Below are positions 49,298-57,558 of a stretch of 64,000 bases of DNA, in pieces. The DNA comes from Kribbella pratensis (lineage in GTDB: Bacteria > Actinomycetota > Actinomycetes > Propionibacteriales > Kribbellaceae). The notes beneath the pieces were generated by a model. It ran no database searches. It saw only the letters and a list, made by a program, of their open reading frames with translations, and had not been told where the DNA came from. Each line of letters opens with the position of its first letter. Within the stretch, counting starts at the first letter, position 1. The position numbers and the translations under genes are program-made. The stretch lies in the NCBI RefSeq assembly GCF_004366075.1, contig NZ_SODU01000004.1, positions 186,001 to 250,000 of the forward strand, read 5' to 3'.

Positions 49298-50772
49298 GGC
49301 TGTCGCTGCGCGCCAGGTTGCTGCTGCTCACCACAGGCCTGCTGCTCGCCGGGCTGACCCTGATCAGTGCGGTCGTGTCGAGTCAGTTGGAGAGGTACCA
49401 GCTCGATCGGCTCGACAGCCAGCTCCGGTCGTTCACCGAGATCATCGCGCAGGTGTCACCGAGCGGGCCGAACCGCGAACAGCCCGCCCGTCCGGAGCTC
49501 CTCGACCCCGCACTGGATCTGATCGGTGCGCCGTACCTGGCGTACCTCGGCCCGGACGGGACCGTCGTGGGCACGCTGCGCTCGTCCCGCGTGGCTGCCG
49601 CGTCGTTTCCCGCGGACGACGCGCTGCGATCGCTGCCCGTGGACGGTTCGGCAGTCGTACTGCGGGCAGCCAACGGATCGGGCCGCTGGCGGGCGGTCGC
49701 GCGACCGGCCGTCGGCTGGAGTGGAACGGTGATCGCGGCCGCGCCACTGACCGAGGCCGACGCCACGATCGCCAAGCTGAGAACCACCAGCCTGGTCAGC
49801 GGGGCCGCGCTGCTCGTCCTGCTGACGGCGATCGGCTGGTGGGCGCTCGGCCGCGGCTTGCGTCCACTGCGCAGGATCGAGCACACAGCCGCCGCCATCG
49901 CGGACGGCGATCTGACGCAACGCGTGCCGGGACTGGCCGCGCCGGGGACCGAGATCGGCCATCTGGCGGCGTCGCTGAACACGATGCTCGGCCAACTGGA
50001 GCAGGCGTTCGCGGACCGGGCCGCGGCCGAGACCCGGATGCGCGCGTTCCTCGCCGACGTCAGCCATGAGCTGCGTACGCCGCTCGTCGGCATCAAAGGA
50101 TCGACCGAGCTCTATCGGATGGGCGGATCCGATGTGGACGAGGCAATGGGTCGCATCGACCGCGAAGCCACCCGGCTGACCGTGCTGACGCAAGACCTGC
50201 TCCTGCTCGCCCAGCTGGACGAGGCGCCCGAAGGACAGCTCGACCGCGCACCAATGGATCTGCGGACGATCGCCAACGATGCCCGTCACGACCTCCGTGC
50301 GCTGGATCCGTCCCGGTCGATCACGCTCACCGGGCCACAAGGTCGCGGCGCCCCCGGTCCAGCCGCGGTGAGCGGTGACGAGGATCGGCTCCGGCAGGTC
50401 GTCACCAATCTGGTGGGAAACGCCATTGCCCACACCCCAGCCGGTACGCCGGTCCGCATCGGAGTCGGTACGGAAGGCGACCACGCTGTGCTGGTGATCG
50501 AGGACGAAGGTCCCGGCATGACCGAGGAGCAGGCCGGTCGAGTCTTCGATCGGTTCTATCGAGCCGACCAGGCCCGCAAGCACTCGGCGGGTGCGGGAAC
50601 CGGTCTCGGGCTGGCAATCGCGCGCTCCATCGCGCGGGCGCACGGCGGAGACGTCGTACTGCGGACCGTCCTCGGTGCGGGCTCGTCGTTCCGGTTGACG
50701 CTGCCGCTGCTCGTGTCAGGGCAGGCGGACGTGCGACGGGTTCAGCTCGGCCACGCTGGAAACGCCGAGTAG
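49294..50772 (+). CDS. sensor histidine kinase with HAMP domain
   Basis: A 492-aa kinase. The N-terminal membrane segment (~8-30) and second (~168-186) flank an extracytoplasmic sensor of ~135 residues. HAMP is at ~187-240 (RGLRPLRRIEHTAAAIADGDL), HisKA at ~245-310 (FLADVSHELRTPLVGIKGS, phospho-His ~258), then a HATPase with GNAIAHTPAGTPV, EDEGPGMTEEQAGRVFDRF and GTGLGLAIARSI. The GTG start overlaps the regulator's stop. Its last 57 bp overlap the convergent lldD gene. Confidence 0.93.
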   Translation: MRLSLRARLLLLTTGLLLAGLTLISAVVSSQLERYQLDRLDSQLRSFTEIIAQVSPSGPNREQPARPELLDPALDLIGAPYLAYLGPDGTVVGTLRSSRVAAASFPADDALRSLPVDGSAVVLRAANGSGRWRAVARPAVGWSGTVIAAAPLTEADATIAKLRTTSLVSGAALLVLLTAIGWWALGRGLRPLRRIEHTAAAIADGDLTQRVPGLAAPGTEIGHLAASLNTMLGQLEQAFADRAAAETRMRAFLADVSHELRTPLVGIKGSTELYRMGGSDVDEAMGRIDREATRLTVLTQDLLLLAQLDEAPEGQLDRAPMDLRTIANDARHDLRALDPSRSITLTGPQGRGAPGPAAVSGDEDRLRQVVTNLVGNAIAHTPAGTPVRIGVGTEGDHAVLVIEDEGPGMTEEQAGRVFDRFYRADQARKHSAGAGTGLGLAIARSIARAHGGDVVLRTVLGAGSSFRLTLPLLVSGQADVRRVQLGHAGNAE

Positions 50773-51927
50773 GGCCATCGTGCGACGAACCTCTTTGGTG
50801 AGGATGTCCGCGGCGCGGGCGACACCACGCTGGCCGCCGGCCATCAGGCCGTACAGGTACGCGCGGCCGACCAGGCAGGCGTCGGCGCCGAGCGCGATCG
50901 CCGCGACGATGTCCGCGCCGGACATGATGCCGGTGTCGAGGTAGATCTCCGCGTCGCTTCCGACCGCCTTGCGGACCTCCGGGAGGATGCGCAGCGGCGT
51001 CGGCGCGCGGTCCAGCTGACGACCGCCGTGGTTCGACAGCACGACCGCGTCGGCGCCCGCGTCGACCACCCGGCGCGCGTCCTCGACGGTCTGGATGCCC
51101 TTGACGATCAGCGGGCCGTCCCAGATGGAGCGCAGCCAGTTGAGGTCGTCGATCGTCATCGTCGGGTCGAACAGTTTGTCGAGCAGCTCGGCGACCGTGC
51201 CGTCCCACGTGGACAGCGAGGCGAAGGTCAGCGGTCGGGTGGTGAGCAGGTTCGCCCACCAGGCCGGGTGCAGGGACGCGTCCAAGACGGTCTTCGCGGT
51301 CAGCGACGGCGGGATCGTGAAGCCGTTGCGTACGTCGCGGAGACGAGCGCCTGCGACCGGTACGTCGACGGTCAGCATCAGCGCTTCGTACCCGGCGGCG
51401 GCCGACCGCTTCACCAGGTCCTCACCCGCCGTGCGGTCCTTCCAGACGTACAGCTGGAACCACTTGCGCGCGTTCGGCGCGGCGGCTGCCACGTCCTCGA
51501 TCGACGTGGTGCCCATCGTCGACAACGCGTACGGGATGCCGACCTGCTCGGCGACCTTCACGACCGCGCTCTCGCCCTCGTGGTTCATCATCCGGGTGAA
51601 GCCGGTCGGCGCGAACGCGAACGGCAGCTCGGAGCGGCCGCCGAGGATCGACGTACCGAGGTCGATGTCCGACACGTCCCGCAGGATCGACGGCTGCAGC
51701 TCCATCTCGGCGAACAGCCGGCGGGCGCGGCGCAGGCTGATCTCTGCCTCGGCAGCGCCGTCGGTGTAGTCGAACACCGACCGCGGCGTCCGGCGCTTCG
51801 CGATCGCCCGCAGGTCCGCGATCGTCAGCGCCTTCTCCAGCCGCCGCTCGGTCGGGTTCACCGTGATCGGCTTCGGCCGCAGCAGCGGCTTCAACTCGGA
51901 CCATTTGGGCATCTGGCGATCGGTCAT
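50716..51927 (-). CDS. lldD: FMN-dependent alpha-hydroxy-acid dehydrogenase (L-lactate dehydrogenase type)
   Basis: A 403-aa FMN enzyme that oxidises an L-2-hydroxy acid, most likely L-lactate, to the 2-oxo acid at the membrane or in the cytoplasm. Motifs: RRTPRSVFDYTDGAAEAE at the start, APTGFTRMMNHEGE, WFQLYVWKDR, LTVDVPVAGARLRDVRNGF, LIVKGIQTVEDARR, and LSNHGGRQLD with the catalytic His, then YLDTGIMSGADIVAAIALGADACLVGRAYLYG for FMN phosphate binding. GGGAG lies 5 nt before the ATG at 51927. It is divergent from the GntR regulator with two perfect operators between them. Confidence 0.92.
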   Translation of the reverse strand: MTDRQMPKWSELKPLLRPKPITVNPTERRLEKALTIADLRAIAKRRTPRSVFDYTDGAAEAEISLRRARRLFAEMELQPSILRDVSDIDLGTSILGGRSELPFAFAPTGFTRMMNHEGESAVVKVAEQVGIPYALSTMGTTSIEDVAAAAPNARKWFQLYVWKDRTAGEDLVKRSAAAGYEALMLTVDVPVAGARLRDVRNGFTIPPSLTAKTVLDASLHPAWWANLLTTRPLTFASLSTWDGTVAELLDKLFDPTMTIDDLNWLRSIWDGPLIVKGIQTVEDARRVVDAGADAVVLSNHGGRQLDRAPTPLRILPEVRKAVGSDAEIYLDTGIMSGADIVAAIALGADACLVGRAYLYGLMAGGQRGVARAADILTKEVRRTMALLGVSSVAELNPSHVRLP

Positions 51928-51946
51928 CACAACTCCCGGCTGAATC

Positions 51947-51994
51947 TGTGGTCGGACCACACCCTACCCTGTGGTCCGACCACACAGGTAGGGT
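51947..51994. promoter_or_regulatory. divergent lldD/GntR control region with two perfect operators
   Basis: TGTGGTCGGACCACA (51947-51961) and TGTGGTCCGACCACA (51970-51984) are two perfect 15-bp dyads, 23 bp centre to centre. Both fit TNGTNNNACNA, known for LldR-type GntR regulators. ACCCTACC (51961-51968) and GGTAGGGT (51987-51994) flank the second one and give a TAGGGT -10-like box on each strand. The rightward one is 6 nt from the ATG at 52001 (leaderless pattern). Confidence 0.85.
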
Positions 51995-52000
51995 CGTCTC

Positions 52001-52714
52001 ATGAAGAACTACGAGCTGGTCCTGCATCGGGTCGAGGCCGACCTGGCGGCGGGGCGGCTGCGGATCGGCGGGCGGTTGCCGGGTGAGCGGGCGCTGGCCG
52101 AGCAGCTCGGGATCAGCCGGCCGTCGGTGCGGGAGGCGGTCCGGGTCCTCGAGGCGATGGGCGTGGTGCGGACCGCCACCGGATCCGGTCCCGAGGCAGG
52201 CGCGGTGATCGTGGCGGAGCCGGTGTCGCCGCTGACCGCCGTACTGCGGTTGCACCTGGCAACCAATCACCTGCCGATGGGTGACGTCGTACAGACCCGT
52301 CTGCTGCTGGAGTCCTGGTCGGCGCGGGAGGCGGCGGCGCGGGAGCTCGAGTCCGGCGAGCTGAAGGTCGCGGAGGAGCTGCTGGACCGGATGGACGACG
52401 CCGGGTTGTCGCCGGAGGAGTTCCATGTGCTGGACGCGGAGTTCCACGTCGCACTGTCCGGGCTCGCCGGGAACGTGCTGATCGCCGCGGTGATGACGTC
52501 GTTGCGATCGGCGATCCACGGGTACGTCCTGGCCGCCGTACCCAACCTGCCCGACTGGGAGGGAACGGCCGTCGGCCTGCGGTCCGAGCACCGTGCGATC
52601 CTGGCCGCCGTGCGGGGCGGTGAGCCGGACCGCGCGGCCGACCTCGTCACCGCGCACATCCGAGGGTTCTACCAGGCGGCTCAGCTAGCACCGTTCGGCG
52701 GCGCTGAGGGGTGA
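52001..52714 (+). CDS. GntR-family regulator, FadR/FCD subfamily (LldR-like)
   Basis: A 237-aa repressor. The winged helix (~5-70) contains RLPGERALAEQLGISRPSVREAVRVLEAMGVV. The FCD effector domain (~95-225) has the helices RLLLESWSAREAAAREL, FHVLDAEFHVALSGLAGN and RSEHRAILAAVRGGEPDRAADLVTAHI, with the conserved Asp/His metal or ligand residues. It is divergent from lldD, with two matching operators in the 73-bp gap, so it most likely represses lldD and itself until lactate binds. Confidence 0.93.
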   Translation: MKNYELVLHRVEADLAAGRLRIGGRLPGERALAEQLGISRPSVREAVRVLEAMGVVRTATGSGPEAGAVIVAEPVSPLTAVLRLHLATNHLPMGDVVQTRLLLESWSAREAAARELESGELKVAEELLDRMDDAGLSPEEFHVLDAEFHVALSGLAGNVLIAAVMTSLRSAIHGYVLAAVPNLPDWEGTAVGLRSEHRAILAAVRGGEPDRAADLVTAHIRGFYQAAQLAPFGGAEG

Positions 52715-52783
52715 CCGGGAGTCGGCGGGCCTTCGACTTTGGTCGGTGGTGGGAATCGCCTGCGGACGCCTAGTCTCGGCGGC

Positions 52784-53926
52784 ATGGAGGAGTTGTGCGT
52801 GCCGCGGAGGCCGGCGAAATGGGTCGGCTTCGTCGCGACCGGTGCGATCGGGGTGCTGGTCGCGATGACGATCGTCGGGCGGCTGCCGGATCCGGAGCAC
52901 CGGCAGTTCCTGCTGCTCGACGTCGCCGTCGGACTCGTCTCTGTCGCGCTCATCCCCGTGGTGGGCAGGCTGCCGGTGCCGGGGGCGATCGCGCTAGCGG
53001 TGCTCGCCGCCCTCTCCCCCGCCGCGACCCCGCCGTCCACCGTCGGCACGCTCACCGTCGCGCTACGCCGGCCGTTGCGTACGGCGATCCTGGTCGCCCT
53101 CGCCGGTACGGTCGCCCATCTGATTCAGGGCCTGTGGCAACCGATCCACGGCCTCCCGTTCTTCTGGTTCGCCGTACTGGATCTCGTGGTGCACGCCGCG
53201 CTGGTCGGTTGGGGCCAGGGCACTCAGGCGCGGCAGCAGTTGCTGTTGTCGCTGCGCGAGCGTGCCCGTCGTGCGGAGGCCGAGCAGGGGCGCCGGGTCG
53301 CCGAGGCGCGGTCCAACGAGCGGACCAAGATGGCGCGCGAGATGCACGACGTACTCGCGCATCGCCTGTCGCTGCTCGCGACGTACGCCGGTGCGCTCGA
53401 GTACCGCCCGGATTCGTCGCCGGAGAAGCTCGCCAAGGCGGCCGGGGTGATCCGGACCGGCGTACACCAGGCGCTCGACGAGCTCCGCGAGGTGATCAAC
53501 GTCCTGCGCGACGAGGATGTGTACGAGGGGCGGCCGCAGCCGACGTTCGGGGACCTGCGCGCGCTGGTCGACGAGTCGCGGGAGGCTGGTACGACGATCG
53601 CGTACGACGATCAGGTGGCGGACCCGATGTCGTTGCCACCGGCAACCGGTAGGACGGCGTACCGAGTCGTGCAGGAAGGGCTGACGAACGCCCGCAAGCA
53701 TGCGGCGGGGCATCCGGTGACCGTGCTGGTGGCCGGCCAGGCGGGCGACAGGTTGCGGATCGAGCTGACGAATCCGGCGTCGAACGGTACGCCGTTGGCG
53801 CCGGGTAGCGGGACCGGGCTCGTCGGACTGACCGAACGCGTGCAACTCGCGGGCGGCACGCTGGACCACGGTCCGCTGCCCGGTGGCGGGTTCCGGCTGG
53901 AGGCCTCGCTACCGTGGCCCTCATGA
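52784..53926 (+). CDS. sensor histidine kinase, NarL/DesK-type (HisKA_3)
   Basis: A 380-aa membrane kinase. Four to five hydrophobic segments (~13-145) precede the phosphoacceptor helix NERTKMAREMHDVLAHRLSLL (phospho-His ~188) and a HATPase with YRVVQEGLTNARKHAAG and GTGLVGLTERVQLAGG. TAGTCT lies 7 nt before the ATG at 52784 (leaderless pattern). The stop overlaps the first of two LuxR-type regulator genes. It is a full-length member of a family often linked to ABC exporters, and one follows 1.9 kb downstream. Confidence 0.91.
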   Translation: MEELCVPRRPAKWVGFVATGAIGVLVAMTIVGRLPDPEHRQFLLLDVAVGLVSVALIPVVGRLPVPGAIALAVLAALSPAATPPSTVGTLTVALRRPLRTAILVALAGTVAHLIQGLWQPIHGLPFFWFAVLDLVVHAALVGWGQGTQARQQLLLSLRERARRAEAEQGRRVAEARSNERTKMAREMHDVLAHRLSLLATYAGALEYRPDSSPEKLAKAAGVIRTGVHQALDELREVINVLRDEDVYEGRPQPTFGDLRALVDESREAGTTIAYDDQVADPMSLPPATGRTAYRVVQEGLTNARKHAAGHPVTVLVAGQAGDRLRIELTNPASNGTPLAPGSGTGLVGLTERVQLAGGTLDHGPLPGGGFRLEASLPWPS

Positions 53927-54570
53927 ACATCCGGGTACTGGTCGTGGACGACGACGCGTTGGTCAGGGCCAGCCTGGAGATGATGCTCGACGGCGCGAAC
54001 GGGATCTCCGTGGTCGGGCAGGCCGCCGACGGGGACGAGGTACCGGCCGCTGTCGACGCGCACTTCCCGGACATCGTGCTGATGGACCTGCGGATGCCGC
54101 GGGTGGACGGGATCGTTGCGACACGGCGGGTGCGGGCGCGGACGAATCCGCCCGAGGTCGTGGTGCTCACCACGTTCGACACCGACGAGAACGTCCTGCA
54201 CGCGCTCCGCGCCGGGGCGAGCGGGTTCCTCCTGAAGGACACGCCGCCGGCCCAGATCGTCGACGCCGTACGACGGGTCGCGGCCGGTGACCCGATCCTG
54301 TCGCCGGCGATCACGCGGCGGCTGATGGACCGCGCCGCCACCCAGGCCGACGCGCACACGATCGCGCAGCAGAAACTGCAGCGGTTGTCGCCGCGGGAGT
54401 ACGACGTGATGCTCGCGGTCGCGCAGGGCAAGGCGAACGCGCAGATCGGCGCGGAGCTGTTCATGAGCCTGGCGACGGTGAAGGCGCACATCTCGCACAT
54501 CCTCACCAAGCTCGAGCTCGGGAACCGAACCCAGATCGCACTGCTCGCGCATGATGCGGGGCTCGCATAA
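53923..54570 (+). CDS. NarL/LuxR-type response regulator
   Basis: A 215-aa regulator. The receiver domain has VVDDD, phospho-acceptor Asp ~55 in VLMDLRMPRVDG, and the Lys of FLLKDTPP. The C-terminal LuxR helix-turn-helix is LSPREYDVMLAVAQGKANAQIGAELFMSLATVKAHISHIL. The ATG at 53923 overlaps the kinase stop (ATGA), which makes it the cognate partner. Its TAA stop forms part of the -10 box of the next regulator gene. Confidence 0.93.
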   Translation: MNIRVLVVDDDALVRASLEMMLDGANGISVVGQAADGDEVPAAVDAHFPDIVLMDLRMPRVDGIVATRRVRARTNPPEVVVLTTFDTDENVLHALRAGASGFLLKDTPPAQIVDAVRRVAAGDPILSPAITRRLMDRAATQADAHTIAQQKLQRLSPREYDVMLAVAQGKANAQIGAELFMSLATVKAHISHILTKLELGNRTQIALLAHDAGLA

Positions 54571-54573
54571 GCT
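54568..54573 (+). promoter_or_regulatory. -10 box embedded in a stop codon
   Basis: TAAGCT begins with the TAA stop of the first regulator gene (54568-54570) and lies 6 nt before the ATG of the second at 54580. This predicts an internal, leaderless transcript for the second regulator. Confidence 0.45.
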
Positions 54574-54579
54574 CCCCGC

Positions 54580-55245
54580 ATGATTCGGGTACTGCTGGCG
54601 GACGATCAGGCGTTGGTGCGGGCCGGGTTCCGGTCGTTGCTGAACGCCGAGGACGACATCACCGTGATCGGCGAGGTATCGGACGGCGCCGAGGCGGTCG
54701 TGGTGGCGCGGCGGGAGAAGCCGGACGTGGTGCTGATGGACATCCGGATGCCCGGCACGGACGGGCTGGAGGCGACGCGGCAGATCGGCGCGGATCCTGA
54801 GCTGACCGACGTCCACGTGGTGATCCTGACGACGTTCGACCTGGACGAGTACGTGTTCGAGGCGCTGCGGGTCGGGGCCAGCGGGTTCCTCGTGAAGGAC
54901 ACCGAGCCGGTCGAGCTGCTGCAGGCCGTGCGGGTGGTGGCGCGTGGGGATGCGTTGTTGTCGCCTGGGGTGACGCGGCGGCTGGTGGCGGAGTTCGCGT
55001 CGCGGTCCCGGCAGCCGCATGCCAGCAAGGAACTCGACGTACTCACGGAACGCGAGAAGGAGATCGTCGCGCTGGTCGGCGAAGGCCTGTCGAACGACGA
55101 GATCGCCGAGCGCCTCGTGCTGAGCCCGGCCACCGCGAAAACCCACGTCAGCCGCGCCATGATCAAACTGGGCGTCCGCGACCGCGCCCAACTCGTCGTA
55201 CTCGCCTACCAAACCGGCCTGGTACGCCCCGGCTGGCTCGGTTGA
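54580..55245 (+). CDS. NarL/LuxR-type response regulator (second)
   Basis: A 221-aa regulator with receiver pocket LADDQ, phospho-acceptor Asp ~54 in VLMDIRMPGTDG, Lys of FLVKDTEP, and LuxR helix-turn-helix LTEREKEIVALVGEGLSNDEIAERLVLSPATAKTHVS, with both functional parts intact. It lies 9 bp after another regulator of the same type, with only one kinase in front of both. Either one kinase feeds two regulators or the partner kinase of this one is elsewhere. Confidence 0.93.
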   Translation: MIRVLLADDQALVRAGFRSLLNAEDDITVIGEVSDGAEAVVVARREKPDVVLMDIRMPGTDGLEATRQIGADPELTDVHVVILTTFDLDEYVFEALRVGASGFLVKDTEPVELLQAVRVVARGDALLSPGVTRRLVAEFASRSRQPHASKELDVLTEREKEIVALVGEGLSNDEIAERLVLSPATAKTHVSRAMIKLGVRDRAQLVVLAYQTGLVRPGWLG

Positions 55246-55278
55246 CCTTCGAGTCGGTCGAACCCAGAGGGTGCTCAC

Positions 55279-55704
55279 ATGATGCACCTCGAGGAGATTA
55301 CGGCCGCAGTCGAGCTCGGTCGCGCCGACGACCGTGAAACTGCGCGCACTCAACTGACCGCACTCTGGGAAGCGTGCGACGACCGGCAGACGCGTTGTGC
55401 GATCGCGCATTATCTGGCCGACGTCCAGGACGAGACCGAGGACGAGCTGTCCTGGGATCTGCGGGCACTGGAGGACGTGGAGGACGACGGCTGGCTCCCG
55501 TCGCTCCACCTGAACCTCGCCGACGACTACCGCCGACTGTCGCAGACGCGGCTGGCTGAGGAGCACTTGAGCGCTGCGCGGGCGCATCTGTCCGGTCTGC
55601 CTGATGGAGCCTACGGCGACCTGGTTCGGAGTGGAGTGGAGCACGTCGCGGAGGCGATCGCCGCGGGGAGTGTGCGTCGGCTGGAGACCAACCCGAGCAG
55701 CTGA
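55279..55704 (+). CDS. small helical-repeat protein, unknown function
   Basis: A 141-aa acidic, mostly helical protein with TPR-like stretches (ETARTQLTALWEACDDRQTRCAIAHYLADVQ, LHLNLADDYRRLSQTRLAEEHLSAARAHL). No catalytic motif is seen. A second ATG three bases downstream (55282) is equally possible. It follows the regulator gene by 33 bp on the same strand. Confidence 0.72.
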   Translation: MMHLEEITAAVELGRADDRETARTQLTALWEACDDRQTRCAIAHYLADVQDETEDELSWDLRALEDVEDDGWLPSLHLNLADDYRRLSQTRLAEEHLSAARAHLSGLPDGAYGDLVRSGVEHVAEAIAAGSVRRLETNPSS

Positions 55705-55779
55705 GTACTCCGGTGGGGGTAGGTGGGGTCACTCCCCGGAGGCGACGCGGTGGGGGCTTGTGGGCGGCACTCTCGTCGT

Positions 55780-56679
55780 ATGGATGCGCTAGTTGAGGTC
55801 AGTGGGCTGACCAAGAGGTATGGCGGCACCTTGGCGGTTGATGGTGTCGATCTGACGGTGCTGCCGGGTGAGGTGTACGGGTTTCTGGGCCCGAACGGGG
55901 CGGGGAAGACGACCACGCTCCGGATCCTGACCGGGCTGATCGCGCCGACGAGTGGAAGCGTGCGGGTGCTGGGCGGGCGGCCGGGGGATGCCGGCGTACT
56001 CGGACGGACCGGGTCGATGATCGAGTCGCCGGCGTTCTACCCGTACCTGTCGGGGCTCGACAACCTGCGGCTGCTGGCCGAGTACGCCGGAGTGTCGCGG
56101 CAGCGGATCGACGAGGTGCTGGAGCTCGTCGACCTCACCGATCGCGCGAAGGACCGATTCTCGACGTACTCCCTGGGGATGAAGCAACGCCTCGGTGTCG
56201 CGGCCGCGCTCCTCAAGGATCCCGAGCTGGTGATCCTCGACGAGCCGACCAACGGCCTCGACCCGGCCGGGATGCGCGACATGCGCCGCCTGATCCGCGA
56301 ACTCGGCACCGAAGGCCGGACCGTGCTGCTGTCCAGCCACCTGCTCGGCGAGGTGCAGCAGATCTGCGACCGGGTCGGCATCATCAACGCCGGCCGGATG
56401 GTTGCCGAGCACCACGTCGAGGAGCTGCGCGGTGAACAGGAACTCGTCGTCCGCGCCGCCCCTCGCGAGGACGCACAGCGGCTCCTGGCCCGCTTCGGCA
56501 GTGTTCACCAGTACGACGACACGCTGCGGGTGCAGGTGGATCCCGCGAAGGCCGCCGAGGTGAACCGGACGCTGGTGGAGGCCGGGATCGACGTGTCCGA
56601 GCTGCACACCGCCGAACGCGCGCTCGAGGACATCTTCTTCGAGCTGACCACGGCAAAGGAGACGACCGATGCTGGGTAG
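55780..56679 (+). CDS. ABC-2-type exporter ATP-binding protein
   Basis: A 299-aa ATPase with Walker A GPNGAGKTT, signature YSLGMKQRLGVA, Walker B LVILDEPTNGLDPAG and switch His in VLLSSHLLGEV. The C-terminal ~90 residues are the usual accessory domain ending in ALEDIFFELT. The permease gene overlaps by 11 nt. It lies downstream of the two-regulator module, a common arrangement for inducible drug or peptide export. Confidence 0.93.
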   Translation: MDALVEVSGLTKRYGGTLAVDGVDLTVLPGEVYGFLGPNGAGKTTTLRILTGLIAPTSGSVRVLGGRPGDAGVLGRTGSMIESPAFYPYLSGLDNLRLLAEYAGVSRQRIDEVLELVDLTDRAKDRFSTYSLGMKQRLGVAAALLKDPELVILDEPTNGLDPAGMRDMRRLIRELGTEGRTVLLSSHLLGEVQQICDRVGIINAGRMVAEHHVEELRGEQELVVRAAPREDAQRLLARFGSVHQYDDTLRVQVDPAKAAEVNRTLVEAGIDVSELHTAERALEDIFFELTTAKETTDAG

Positions 56680-57514
56680 CTATCGCGCGGAGATACTCAA
56701 GCTCCGCAAGCGATCCGCGGTCTGGGTGCTGTTCGGCGCCGGCCTGGTGCTGAGTCTCATCTTCGGCTACCTGCTGCCGTACCTGGGCTACGCGACCGGC
56801 GACGACAACCCGCAGACCGACGGCGTACCGCGTGCCGAGATCCTCCGCGGCATGCTCCCGGCGCGGGTCATCGACAACACGATCGGCGGGTACCCGATCT
56901 TCGCCGGCGCGCTCGCGCTCGTCCTGGGCGCGATCGTGATCGGCGGCGAGTACACCTGGGGAACGCTGAAGACCGTGCTCACCCAGCGCCCGCGGCGCGG
57001 CACGATCCTCGGCGCCCAGTTCCTGGCGCTCGGCACGATGATCGCGCTCTGGGTGCTCGGGATCTTCGCCGCCTGCGCACTCTGCAGCCTCGGCATCGCC
57101 GCGGCCGAGAACGGCTCGACGACCTGGCCGGGAATCGGTGATCTCCTGCAGGGACTCGCGGGCGGCTGGCTGGTCCTGATGATGTGGTGCCTGGCCGGCG
57201 CAGTGCTGGCCGTTGCCTTCCGCAACGTCGCACTCCCGATCGGCCTCGGCGTGGTGTGGATCCTCGGCATCGAAACGCTGCTGGCCGGCGTCGTGAGCAG
57301 CCTGCTGCCGAGCCTGAAGTGGCTCGCCAACGTCCTGCCCGGCACCAACGCCGGCTCCCTGGTCTTCGGCGTGACCGGCATGGCAGCCGCCGACGCCCCA
57401 CCAGGCGTACGCGACGCAGTCGGCGGCAGCCGCGCCCTACTGACCCTGCTCGCCTACTGCGCCCTCTTCGCCGTACTAGCCACCTGGACCACCCGCCGCC
57501 GCGACGTCACCTGA
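56669..57514 (+). CDS. ABC-2-type transporter permease
   Basis: A 281-aa membrane protein with six hydrophobic segments. The N-terminal YRAEILKLRKRSAVWVLFG and the cytoplasmic loop GGEYTWGTLKTVLTQRPRRGTILGAQ match the ABC-2 permease pattern. It overlaps the ATPase gene by 11 nt in another frame, so the two are translationally coupled. The substrate is unknown. Confidence 0.91.
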   Translation: MLGSYRAEILKLRKRSAVWVLFGAGLVLSLIFGYLLPYLGYATGDDNPQTDGVPRAEILRGMLPARVIDNTIGGYPIFAGALALVLGAIVIGGEYTWGTLKTVLTQRPRRGTILGAQFLALGTMIALWVLGIFAACALCSLGIAAAENGSTTWPGIGDLLQGLAGGWLVLMMWCLAGAVLAVAFRNVALPIGLGVVWILGIETLLAGVVSSLLPSLKWLANVLPGTNAGSLVFGVTGMAAADAPPGVRDAVGGSRALLTLLAYCALFAVLATWTTRRRDVT

Positions 57515-57558
57515 AACGCGGTTGCTCCGCAGGGCTGTTCTCCAGCAGGATCGCGGGC

